Below are positions 31,825-43,275 of a stretch of 64,000 nucleotides of DNA, in pieces. A program made the translations under genes and the position numbers. The notes beneath the pieces are model-generated. The model was not told the origin of the DNA, did not search any database, and saw only the letters and a list, made by a program, of their open reading frames with translations. The DNA lies in contig OY741267.1 in the NCBI GenBank assembly GCA_963514095.1, positions 5,300,048-5,364,047 of the forward strand, written 5' to 3'. Source of the stretch: Eutrigla gurnardus (taxonomy: Eukaryota > Chordata > Actinopteri > Perciformes > Triglidae). The stretch's first letter is position 1, and the number at the start of each line of letters is the position of its first letter.

Positions 31825-31900
31825 CATCCCCCTGGGCTAACAAAGTGGTCTTTCTTCTTCTCCAGGGGCATTCTGCCCCTGCTGTTTCAGCCCTCTGCCA

Positions 31901-31901
<1 letters not shown>

Positions 31902-31958
<57 letters not shown>
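31902..31958. repeat. CA microsatellite
   Basis: About 28 CA repeats, 80 bp from the previous array. Confidence 0.97.
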
Positions 31959-31962
<4 letters not shown>

Positions 31963-32137
31963 CACACATGAAATGACTATCAGATTTAAGATCAGCCATT
32001 TCCAAAGTCAACAGATGTGAACCAATTGCAGCCACACTTCTGCTCTTTCATATGTGTAATGTAATCAGAGAGGCGGGGTGCAGTCAGGGGAATGGAAGGG
32101 CACATTACTAGGTTTAGTAGGAGTGTGCAGTCTGCAC

Positions 32138-32139
<2 letters not shown>

Positions 32140-32201
<62 letters not shown>
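32140..32201. repeat. CA microsatellite
   Basis: About 31 uninterrupted CA repeats. Confidence 0.97.
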
Positions 32202-32203
<2 letters not shown>

Positions 32204-34998
32204 AATTTTCCATTATTGCAATTGATTTTTCACCCCAATAGAGACAAAAAGAATTCCCTTTCAGGGGGTTGAAAGTGACATTGTAGTGTTTACAAATTCA
32301 AAGGAAATCAGACAGGGGGAAATGTTACTTGCGTGCGCAGCATAAACCAAAAATGCTGATATATCAACAACATTGGTATCATTACAGAAATATGTACATA
32401 CTTTATGTGTGGCCATGGACAGCGGTGTGGATTTGCATGAGGGAATTTACAAAGCATATGAATTCATTTGACAACACTCATAAAAAAATGAACAAAGAAA
32501 CATAATGCTGCTAGTCTGTTGAAGTCTCGAAACACCACTGATGAACAAAAGTAAGAGTAAAATAACACTTTAGCCTGTTTTTTTTGTCAATCTGTTGATA
32601 AAGTTTTCTTCAATTGAATGTGTGTTGAGTCGTTAGCCTCTCCATTCCCCATCAACAAACACACTGTAGTTTATCTAGACCCAATCACACACAAATACTC
32701 ACTAGAGCACCACATTAAATTTATCCGCCACTGGAAATAGTGATGATGACAATTAATTCAATAAAAATGAAACTACATGTTTGTGAGTCATTTCCAAAGA
32801 TGAATGTTTTCAGGAAGAGGCAACAAGCTTGGACCTGAAGTCAGAAAGTACTGGGAGATGGTTTTGTTTTAGGGTTTGTTGACAATATATAATACAGAAT
32901 AGTGCTAATAATTACTCTGAATGTTAATTGTTTTATTTGTATGCAAATACATGTGAAAACAACAAAAGTTCACCCAAGACACTGTTTAAACGCTATGTGG
33001 TTCAACATACAGCACAATAGTAAAGGCCTCCACAGCAATAACGTTTAAACAGACTCCGTTCTGCCGTACTTGACTCCAAGGTCAAGGTCTAATGAGGAAA
33101 GTGTTTAAAATGAATCACAGACTGAAACATTGATCACATCAGCATTAACATAAATGGGCCTATAAGTGCTGCTAATGGATTTGATCCATATGGCTAAGCC
33201 CCCAAGGCCCTTGTGGGGAAAGGGTATCTGTCTGGGGGGGGGAGGGGTCTGTCAAAGCTCCAATTGCTCTGACCCATAGTGTCCAAGCAGGCAGACGACA
33301 TGACTGACTGTATAAATCAATTAATAATAATCTTTATTTGTATGGATATGTTCATAACTTGGTAGTGCTTCACAGACCACTGACACGCTGAAATATTTAA
33401 TAAATAAATGATTATAAGTGAGGATTGTGAAAACAGAAAAAACAAAAACAGGTCGGCAAGTTAACAATTAAACTATTTGAGACACTAAAATGATAGAAAA
33501 TGTATTAAAACAGAATTCAGAGCTGTAATATTAGGGGTGTATCCACTGTTCAGTCTGGACATTTCCGGTGCAGGACGTGAGGTTCGGTATGAGACATAAT
33601 TTCTTTACTGTGAACCAAACAGCTGTTTATGTCCACAACTCACAAATGGAACAAAAAATCTGGAGCAAGTTTACCTGGAACCTTTTTGGCAGTGAATCAG
33701 TTTGGTCAGCTGTAGTATGCAAGATGGTTTAGCCCGTTAGCTCAATCAAGCTCAATGGACCACCATTGTTGTCAAACTGTGTCACACAAGTCGGGGTTAT
33801 CTGAAGATACACTTTAGGATGACAATTTAGGATGACATCACCTGAATGTGTTAGCTAACAGAACATAGACTGAACGGTGATCGCTCCTTCTCATAGGTTT
33901 GAGGCTCGTTCCACTGCAGATTCACACAGACAAAGTAATAACTAATGTTATAGATATTTATTAATGCCTATACAATACATAATTAAAACTCATATCTGAT
34001 CAGAGACAATGGGTTTTGCTTGTTGGCTTGTCCTTGGGACCTTAATTTTGTGATCAGTTTCTCTCCCTGACCTTAAGAACCTGGAACTAAAATGTTGGTT
34101 TTATCCTTATTGAGCTGTAAAAAATATCAGTTGATCAAGGTCTGAAATTAATTTAAAATATGATTTTATTGGCTCATGTTAGCTAAGGCGTTGATATTGT
34201 GCTAATATATATGTAACTATCGCTATGGCTCATGTTAGCTAATCTTAGCTAAGGCGTTAGCTACTCTACCTTGTCACTGGACATCGTTCAAATCGTTCAT
34301 CGTTTCCAGAGCCGGTTCTGCATACAAACAAATAACGTGCGTGCGACGGTAGGCTGCGGTAGGCTAAATTATTTACGACGGCAGTAATGGACAATTCCAC
34401 TTCCAACCTGTAGGGGGACCGAAGAGGAAAACTTCTTAAGTGTTGCTTTAAATAGCACTCTGGGGTTGCTAATGTTGGAATTTAACAGGGTAGAAAAATA
34501 ACATTGCTCCCAATCTTTAAGTTTTTTTTGGATAAAAATGCCTTTATGTACATGTAACTAAAGTGCTCTGCAATTCGACAGTCCCTCTTTAATTACGCAG
34601 TTTCATGATTCTCATGCTCCTCTGGCCGAGGATCGATCCACCGTCGTTGTGATTAAAGGATGACCAGCTCTACCACTTCAATAGTCCACACATGAAACTT
34701 CCAAGAAGCAAATCTAGAATGTATCTCCCAATTAGACGACAGTGAAAAAAATTCGCAACACAGTAACCGTTAGTCTGTATGTGCTAATACAGTTTATCTA
34801 CATGCACCTGCAAGTGGGTGTGCGTGTCTCTGTCTGTATGTGTGTGTTTGTGTGTGTTGCCCACTGATGAACCCTGACAGTTGTTGTCACACTAATCATG
34901 AAATCAGTTTAGCCAGTTTTTATTTGCTGCTGCAAACTGTTAGTCGACTGGCCCCTTTAACAGCATAGCAGAGTCACAACGGGTGACCGTTAGTCACT

Positions 34999-35021
34999 TT
35001 GTGTGTGTGTGTGTGTGTGTG
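34999..35021. repeat. GT microsatellite
   Basis: Eleven GT repeats. Confidence 0.95.
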
Positions 35022-36889
35022 CCACAAATACCAGTGCGTCTTGTCTCTGTGCAGCACTGTGGTGAAACAGTTCTGAGGTGTTATGACTCATCATTGATCA
35101 CATATTGTAGAACCTCAGAGAATCCAGACCAGACGATGTGGAGAAACCAGAGACTATCAACAAGGTGGCTGTTTATGTCTAGACAACGTTATTTTAAGTG
35201 TTGATGGAGCAGCTACAATGTTAGCATAGCCTAGGACCCATCAATCCAGACTCCATTCAGAAAACAATTTTATTTATTTTATTTTAAAAGTTATTTTTTT
35301 ATTGTCTAGCAGATAAATCAGTCGTCATTATGGAGTTATTTTCATCTGCTTATTTCAATTAAATCACAGCTAAATATCTTATTCTGGGTTCCTCCTGCTG
35401 TGGTAAACCAGCCGACATGATCCAGTGATCGTCAATGAAATTCACTTAACTTCTGTTTTCACATAGGACACAAATGCTGGTCCCCTGAGTGAAAGTCCTG
35501 TATCTGTATCAACCACATCTCCTCCCACCCTGAGCACACTTTTTATACAATGTAAGGTTATTGCATCTAACAATGATGGGTAAAGGACTAAAGGCTGCCT
35601 GGTGACCAAAGCCCACTATCATAAGAGACACTGTGCTCATACATAATTCCAGACATCCAATAATTGTTGCAAGGCCTGAAACAACTGCAGAATGAGTCAA
35701 AACATTCTTTGTCCCCAGAAAACTTGCTTCATCATCAACAAAGTCAAAGCTTTAATTAGGAAAAAGAGCTTAAAGCAAACAGATACAGAGGAACAACAGC
35801 TAGATCAGGAAGTTAAGCACCCAGTGTCTCCAGGAGACAAATTTTAGCTGAAGTGAAAGAAAATTGCTCTAATCACCTGCAGCCCCAGTTCAAGCGAGAA
35901 CAGTGTGTTCATTTGAAGACGGAGTTAGTCATGTGAGTTAGTCAAATGCGTCGTGGTAGCCGACTCATCACAACTCTTTAAAAAATATATACGATATAGA
36001 TATAAATCACTACCTTTATATCAGCAAAACATCCAATGACTAGGTGTAATGTGAACGCATATAGAATTATCATCAACTGCAGATAGTTTTACATCACACA
36101 GCCTCTACAATGGTTCCTAGCTACTGAACACACAACTCCAAATCAAAGCTACATTGCTTCGTGTATCACGTTACATCTTAATAAGATGATAATACGCCAG
36201 GACCAGGGGCCATTGGGACGTTCGGGAGATTTCCCGAACGGCCGGTCCATTTCAATTTCAGATGTCAGTTCCAATCATGGACGTATTAAAACAGGTGATG
36301 GTACGGCCCTCAGCTGCAACACTTGCTGGCTGGCTTTCGCATCTGCAGGCAGCGTTAAATGGCGCTCTGGCCCGGCAGTCAGACTGGGCCAGTTAATTTT
36401 GTCAATTTAGAGGGGGGGATGCGAATAGACGAATGTCCCCTCACAACTTGGACTGCTCCACTTTTTGTTCAGTAAGTGACCCTCAGCCGGGTCACTTACT
36501 TCCCTCCAAAGTTACACAGAAAAAACGAAAAAATAAACAAAAATAGGTGGTGGAGATGAGAAAGAAATGGGTGGTGCGGAAAAAGGATTAAAAGGAAAAA
36601 AACATTGTTGTCTTAGGCCAAGATTGGAACTGTGAAAGAGCATATCATTTAATTTTTTTTATTGGTTTGTCTTTTATTTAGTTCACGCAATATATTGAAG
36701 TTTATTATTATTACTATTTAAATTACTTCCAAAAAAGGTTCTACGTGTGCCCTTCACGCGCTCTCATAAAAGGCCACTCCCTCCCAAAGTCCCGGGCCGA
36801 ATTTTTGTCGCAGTACACACCTGGCTTGGACACTACTAATAGCTTGACAAATATTGGATGACCATTGACGTTAGTACAGTCATTGTCAC

Positions 36890-36994
36890 AGGCTCGCTGC
36901 TCAAAAGAGGGACCCAAATGCATAACCCCAGGAAGGTGCTTTAATTTTAAAAAATGGGATCCAAAAACCAACAGGAAACTAAAACATATACAAA
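36890..36994 (-). repeat. Fragment of the 9.2-kb solo-LTR-like family
   Basis: gagggacccaaatgcataac followed by an A-rich stretch resembles 9217-9260 (gtgaggacccaaatgcagtt). It ends where Tc1 copy 2 begins. Confidence 0.5.
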
Positions 36995-37171
36995 TACACT
37001 ATATTGCCAAAAGTATTCACTCACCATCCAAAGCAGAAATCAGGTGTTCAATCACTTCCATGGCCACAGGTGTATAAAAGCAGCACCTCGGCATGCAGAC
37101 TGTTTCTACAAACGTGAAAGAATGGGTCGCTCTCAGGAGCTCAGTGAATTCCAGCGTGGTACTGTGATAGG

Positions 37172-37223
<52 letters not shown>

Positions 37224-37600
37224 TGGTACTGTGATAGGATGTGTATATATATATATAGATATATATATCCTGGTACTGTGATAGGATGCCACCTGTGCAA
37301 CAAGTCCAGTCATGAAATGTCCTCACTCCTAAATATTCCAGTCAACTGTCAGTGGGATTATGACAAAGTGGAAGAGATTGAGAACGACAGTAACTCAGCC
37401 AAGAAGTGGTCGACCACGTAAAATGACAGAGCGGGGTCAGCGGATGCTGAGGCACATAGGTCACAGAGGTCACCAACTTTCTGCAGAGTCAATCACTACA
37501 GACCTCCAAACTTCACGAACGACGACTCATGCTTCTCCATCTGGCCATCTGATGGACGAGTCTGGGTTTGGCAGGAGAACGGTACTTGTCTGACTGCATA
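36995..37600 (+). mobile_element. Tc1 transposon copy 2, internally deleted
   Basis: Starts TACACTATATTGCCAAAAGT and follows copy 1 closely. Relative to copy 1 it lacks about 200 bp after 37515 (junction cttcac|gaacgacg), lacks the 3' half of the transposase, and carries TA expansions at 37171-37268. It ends after MDESGFG (first catalytic Asp) near 37600. HTH pieces such as MGRSQELSEFQRGTVIG are recognisable but broken. Confidence 0.85.
37155..37287. repeat. Compound TA microsatellite with triplicated Tc1 segment
   Basis: The Tc1 piece ggtactgtgataggatg occurs three times (about 37156, 37224 and 37271), separated by TA runs of about 45 and 25 bp. Copy 1 has it once with no TA run. Confidence 0.9.
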
Positions 37601-38094
37601 AATATAGATATGTGTGTGTGTATTAGCAGCACATCCAAATTTTTAACACAGATCATGTGAAATGATATTAACGCTAAACGCTGTTTTTAAAACTAGTCTG
37701 AAAGTAATGCTTCTAACTTTAATACATGAGCAGATCAGTGTCACATATTTTCTGAATCTGAACTCATATGTTCAATTCATATAAATGTTGGAACAGTGAA
37801 ATAGTGAACTTCAATACAAAATGTCATATTTTGCCAACAATATTGTTCTGTGTACGTCATTCTCACCTTCCAGCATCTCATCAGTCCTCCTTCCTCTGTG
37901 TCTCTGACCACACACACACTACAAACTTCTTCTTCTGTTCCTTAGTGGTGCTTAGTACAATGCTGCCACCACTCCAGTGTGTAACCTGAACCACAAAGGT
38001 CACTGGAATAGTGGCGAGCTTGCCCCCATGCCTACGGATTTCCCTCTTTCGATTTCATGCATGGCACACTGGACATGATCAGTCAATGACTGTC

Positions 38095-38096
<2 letters not shown>

Positions 38097-38137
<41 letters not shown>

Positions 38138-38155
38138 AAGGAAGGAAGGAAGGAA
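38097..38155. repeat. GT array followed by a GGAA run
   Basis: About 19 GT repeats pass directly into five GGAA/GAAG units. Confidence 0.95.
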
Positions 38156-38403
38156 GCAGTGTGTGCGTGGTCAGCATTGAGGGCCCATTCTCTTGTTCTG
38201 TGCCTGAAGGCCTCTCCATCTGTCAGAGGTGAGAGGGAAACTCCAGGCAGCCGACCTCCAGATCTGATCCTGCTTTCATGTTGCTCATAATGACGGAGCA
38301 CTTCCTGTCCACTTCAAACAAGCATCACTTCATATTCAACCAGCGTTAAACAGCTACAATAGTTCCACTGTCTGCCTTTTAGGTTGTTCAGCAGCTCAAG
38401 CTC

Positions 38404-38406
<3 letters not shown>

Positions 38407-38441
<35 letters not shown>
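38407..38441. repeat. GT microsatellite
   Basis: About 17 GT repeats. Confidence 0.95.
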
Positions 38442-38443
<2 letters not shown>

Positions 38444-40020
38444 GTTTTCCGTATCTGCATGTCCTGGATCAGAGAATGTTGTATGTTGTACACATTGTTA
38501 ACATCCTGAGGCCTTTATTAATTACTTGAATTGAAAAGTGCTGAAGTTGTGTTTTCAGCAGCTGATTCATTCATACTGCTGTGGTGAAAGCTAATGCTAA
38601 ACTCTTAGCTCACCTGTAATGTGCCATTGCTCTTCACTCCTGAGCCGCTGGGACGATACGTTTCAAAAGGTTTCATACAGTTCCATAGCTCCCGCATGTC
38701 TCTGTGCACGGCAGACCCACACACCAGTCAATCTTCTAAAGCAGAGATAAAAACACACATCTTGTATACAAATATAAAACCAATGGCCATGCTAACATAT
38801 GTAAGTGACTGCAAACAATAGGCTTCTTTTACAAAACAAAGGCTGGTGCAACACAGCTTACACACTACAACTGCTTTGTCTCCTTTGGACACACAATTCT
38901 ATTGAAATAATACAGTAATAATACAAATGTTACAGTAAACAGGCATTAAATTTAGATTTTTTATTTCAAATATGTCGTTATGAATACAATAAGTGTGATA
39001 CAGAAAATGAAATAATACAAAACTAAAATATTGTCCCTCTTGAAGACCAGGTCCAGCAGATCCACCAGCGATCTGCGTGGGCCCCATCACAAGGGAGGAG
39101 GCCTTCGAAGGGGTTTCATCCGTATCAGCCAACAATGCAAATATGCGTGTCAAAGCTCACAGCATTAACACACATTTTCTTTACCCGCACATACAAATCA
39201 TCCACTCATAACGTTATTTTTTTATTTATTTTATTAAACTTTATATTGATAGACATTTTTACATAATAGGTACAGTGAACTAACGACAGGAAGTGAGACA
39301 AGACAGAAAGGAAAAAGAAATATGAGGTCAGTTTGTCAAGGCAATATTATCTTGTACAAAAAGCAATATCACACATTTGAATATACAGTAATTAAGAGAC
39401 GTGTCTCACTGGCATTTTTCCCACCATTTTTCTCCCAATTCTTTTTGGAGTTGTATGGAGTAGGTCATCTGTTTTTATCGATGCAATTGCTCAACAATGT
39501 TACAACAAAGTTTGTTGCTGCCGCTCCCTCCATCTCACCTGACCACCACACGTTTGTTAGGACTGTCTAAGAAGCTGTCATTGGAAACAGTTTGAAAAGG
39601 GCAGGAACTTCCAAAAAAATGAAGGTGGCAGGTCATTGGGTGGCGCATCTGTCAATCAAACTCATGTTACTTTCCTTCGTTCTTGTCCAGGGGGGGGATA
39701 GGAACAGTAACACGACAGACCCAGGATTTAGACCAGACAAGGCGAATGGGTAAAGAAAAATGTTTAATGACGAACTTAAACTCACAGCTTGGTGTACACA
39801 ATGCAGGGGAGGAAAGGAGGGAGGTGGAGTGCCAAAGGAATTAAAGTAATAAAACAAAACCAGGCCTAAACTAATCCCTGATCACCAAACAAAACTCTGT
39901 CTTCTCTAAAAAAAAAAAGGAGTTCAAAACAACTGTCAAAATTGAGACATGGGTGGCAAATGCTTCACTACTAACCTGGTGTATCTAGACAATTTTGACT
40001 ACCTGATGATGTGTATAGGG

Positions 40021-40681
40021 CAGGCGCGGCGCTACTATTGGGCCTGGTGGGCCTGGGCCCACCCATTTTAGGCCTGGGCCCGCCCATTTTGACTCATGCC
40101 TACTGATTAGTGAGTGATTTTCTTTCTAGCTGTTCATCCAATAAGCAGCCTGAGGAAAGCTTTGAGTGAAAGCTTCTCAGCCAATCAGCGGCTTCTACCC
40201 CGTGTGGACTACTAAGCCCGCCCACAGGCTGCATCGTCACCAGCAAGTGATCCAATAAAATGAATGACTTTGGCGCGCAAGCTTTGAGATGAGAAATCAG
40301 ACAGAACAGACAGACCATGATCCATGAGATAGACACAGACGGTAGCTATTAGCTTATATGAAACTTAGCATGGCGAAGCAAAGCAGCTTGTTTTCATTTC
40401 AATTTTCCAAGAAACGCTCCGAGGAGCAGGAGAAGAAAACTACCATTTTAAGTAACGTTAGTGATCAATTACCATCCAGCTCAGCCGGCCTCTCCACGTC
40501 AAGTCCTCGCCTAGCCACTCCCTCAAACCAGCAAGGCAAGTAACGGTTAGGCTAACGTTAACGTTATAGTTTAACGTTAACGTTATACCCAGTTTTTTTT
40601 TTTTTTTTTTTGGCTTATTTTAATTGGCCCATCCACTTTTCTTGTGGCCCACCCACAATCAAAATCCTGGCGCCGCTAGTG
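40021..40681 (+). mobile_element. Non-autonomous hAT inserted in the LTR
   Basis: An exact 8-bp target duplication GTATAGGG (40013-40020, 40682-40689) and inverted ends CAGGCGCGGCGC / CACTAGCGGCGC define an hAT copy. The other LTR reads through the site, which confirms the boundaries. It keeps the first coding exon of a transposase (40370-40543) but no catalytic region. Confidence 0.95.
40370..40543 (+). pseudogene. First exon of an hAT transposase (partial)
   Basis: The frame starts MAKQSSLFSFQFSKKRSEEQ and continues in a Ser/Thr-rich stretch to a possible donor (GCAA|GTAACG) near 40540. An ATG 12 bp upstream (40358) is also in frame. Basic then Ser-rich starts of this kind precede the TTF/ZMYM-type zinc finger in some fish hAT proteins. 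Nothing further is encoded, so this is a remnant. Confidence 0.45.
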
Positions 40682-40973
40682 GTATAGGGTACCCCAAACT
40701 TACCTAACTCCCTTCCCCCACCACACACAGTTCAACATCCAAACAAAACCAAGTCTGTCAGAGCTGAGAGAAAGAGGGAGAGCTCCTCAGCAGGCTCCCT
40801 TTTATCGAGCCTCCAGTCAGGTCATTGGCCATGGCAAAAATTAAGGTTCAAAGTAGGCGGTGGCTTCATGTCCTCCCAGGTGCAGCTCCTCCTGATCAGC
40901 ACCTGGTGGAAAACCAGGGGAGAGAGCAGCAGAGGAAAACAACAAACCTAATGCCCCTGCTGGGCATGTAACA

Positions 40974-40984
40974 CCCCCACCCAT
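40974..40984 (-). other. Polypurine tract of the Gmr1-like element
   Basis: The minus strand reads ATGGGTGGGGG directly before the 3' LTR start TGTTACATGC. Confidence 0.75.
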
Positions 40985-41037
40985 ATAAGTCCAAACACCT
41001 TGTGTTTGGAACAAGACAAAATCTACAACTCTACCAA

Positions 41038-43275
41038 CTATGCTGCACGTGAAAGTGCATCAGCGATAATGTTTTCAGAGCCCTTTTTATGGCTGATTTC
41101 CAGATTGTAGTTGTGAACAATCAGGGATCAACGCATGAGACGATGGTTATGGTTGTACATGCGATGAAGGAATATCAGGGGGTTATGATCAGTAAAAACC
41201 TTGATAGGTTTTTCACTCGACCCCAGGTAAACTTCGAAATGCTGCAGAGCAAGCAAGAGTGCCAGAGCTTCTTTCTCGATGGTGGAATACTTAAGTTGAT
41301 GTTTATCAAACTTACGAGAGAAGTAACTCACTGGGTGATCGATGCCCTGGTCATCCTCTTGCAGAAGCACGGCCCCAGCCCCAACTGCACAGGCATCTAC
41401 TTCCAGCTTAAAGGGGGAGGTGAAATCTGGAGCAGACAGAACTGGAGAGCAACAAAGAAGACCTTTCAGACTGTCAAATGACCGTTGACACTCACCAGAC
41501 CAGACGAAGGGCTTGGATGGACTAGTTAAGGTGGTCAGTGGGGCTGCCACAGAGGAAAAGTTTCTGCAAAACCAGCGATAATAACCAGCCATCCCAAGGA
41601 AGCGGCGCAGCTCTCGTCTGGTGGCTGGTACTGGAAACTCCGAAATTGCAGCGGTTTTCACATCTGCTGGACACACTTTTCCTTGACCAACCTGCTGACC
41701 CAGATAAAGAACAGTACCTTTCCCAAACTCGCATTTGGCAAGGTTCAGTGTAAGAGATGCGGCAGATAGGCACCTAAAAACCTCCCTCAGTGTTTTTATG
41801 TGGCTAGCCCAGTCATCAGAATACACCACAATGTCATCCAAGTAGGCCTTACAGTTGGAAACATTGCCTAAAACCCTATTTACTAGCCTCTGGAAGGTAG
41901 CAGGAGCGTTGCATAGTCCAAAAGGCATAACTGTGTATTGTAGGAAGCTGTCAGGGGTGGCAAAGGCTGAAATTTCAGAAGCCTGGCGGGTTAAAGGAAC
42001 TTGCCAATATCCCTTTAACATATCGAGCTTGCTAACATACTTTGCAGGTCCAATTTCATCGATACAATCGTCGATGCGAGGTAAAGGATGAGCATCAGGG
42101 ACAGTGACGGAGTTTACCCTCCGGAAGTCAGTACAGAATCTTGGGCTTCCATCAGACTTGATATCTAGGAGACAAGGAGAGCTCCAGGAACTGCAACTCG
42201 GTACTGCAAATCCATTCCGCAATAAATATTCAACCTCTTTTTTCATCACCTCCCTCCTCGCTGGACTAACCCTATAGGCCCGCTGTTTTATTGGCAAAGG
42301 GTTTGTCAGAACAATGTCATGTGTGATGACCGAAGTCTTGGAGGGAATATCACCGAAAAGGCATGGAAAGTCATGTATGAGCTTTGTGATGTCAGTACTC
42401 CGGTCACCATGGAGATGCGACAAATAATGAGGCAAATCAGACAATACCTCAGTGTTGCCCAGTCTAGCTCCCTGTGGTGTAGCGTTACGCATCACTAAGC
42501 CATCGTCAGCAACAGAAGTCGTCACCTCAGAGAGCGAAGCCATAGGTGAAACGGTGTGGGCAGTAGGTGGCCCCTTTCCATCCTCTCTTGGGTGGTACCG
42601 TTTCAGCATGTTAACGTGACACACTCTTGTCTGTCGCCGGCGGTCAGGGGTTTTGATGACGTAGTTCGTTTCACTCAGTTTGCTCTCCACCACATAAGGA
42701 CCTGAAAATCTTGTTGAAAGAGCAGAACCAGGTATAGGTAAAAGAATCAATACTTTGTCTCCTGGTTGAAACTGGCAAGCAACTGCTCTCTTGTCATGGT
42801 GTTTCTTCATCTTCACTTGAGAAGAGGTCAGCGCATCCCTAGCCAGAGAGCAAGCCAGCTGGAGGCGCTCTTTGAGCCTGGCCACATACTCAGGAATGCT
42901 TTTTACCTTCAACTCCAGGCTGGTCAGATGCTCCTTTAGGACCTTTAAAGGACCCCTTACCTCACGTCCAAATACTAGTTCAGCTGGACTGAAACCTAAT
43001 GACTCCTGTACTGCTTCACGGGCAGCAAACAGAACTAGGGGAACACCATCATCCCAATCCTTCTGGGAGTCAATACAGTGCTTCCTCAACATGGATTTCA
43101 TCGTTTGATGGAATCTCTCGAGTGCCCCTTGGCTTTCAGGGTGGTAAGGGCTAGATGTTATGTGTTTAACACCTAAGGATTTCAGGGCCTGAGCAAACAG
43201 CTTGGATTTAAAGTTGGTACCTTGGTCAGTCTGAACCACTTTTGGCAGACCAAACAGCGAAAAAAAAACTTTACC
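41038..43275 (-). pseudogene. pol: Gmr1-like integrase C-terminus, RT and RNase H
   Basis: From the frameshift at the A9 run (43260-43268) the frame holds the second half of integrase (VQTDQGTNF at about 43230, SQGALERFHQ at about 43115), an integrase tail, reverse transcriptase (RFCTDFRRVN; GLCNAPATFQRLVNRVLG; AYLDDIVVYSDD near 41830) and RNase H (LEVDACAVGAGAVLLQ near 41390; VFTDHNPLIFL). A TGA at 41128-41130 sits where a Trp codon is usual after HRLMR; past it the frame continues 29 codons through a typical RNase H end to TAG at 41038-41040. Apart from these lesions the catalytic residues are present. The order integrase then RT is direct evidence for the Gmr1-type layout. Confidence 0.9.

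Larger units (their letters stand above)
29800..36890. other. Long intergenic stretch with microsatellites, no gene recognised
   Basis: Seven kilobases of mainly unique AT-rich DNA. It includes a CT-rich tract (29955-30130), three CA arrays (31.78-32.20 kb), a GT array at about 35 kb, a LINE-tail-like aataatctttatttgtatgg at 33320-33380, and an unassigned GC-richer piece at 36190-36420. Frames above 60 codons here lie in repeats or lack homology that I recognise. Confidence 0.55.
37612..39660. other. Intergenic DNA without a recognised gene
   Basis: Unique AT-rich sequence with two GT arrays and a GGAA run; nothing else identifiable. Confidence 0.6.
39665..40973 (-). repeat. 3' LTR of the Gmr1-like element, split by hAT
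   Basis: TGTTAC...GTAACA termini. Apart from the hAT insertion (40021-40681 plus an 8-bp duplication) it is about 640 bp and aligns with 45896-46534. Substitutions include T/G at its seventh base, g/a in aatgac(g/a)aac and g/c in ggagt(g/c)cca. Confidence 0.95.

Noticed and set aside
31665..32272. Open frames rich in Thr-His or Cys-Val
   Set aside because: These are translations of CA/GT microsatellites.
36455..36500. Small hairpin gtaagtgaccc...gggtcacttac as a structural RNA
   Set aside because: A perfect short palindrome, but isolated, with no conserved loop or flanking gene to support an RNA call.
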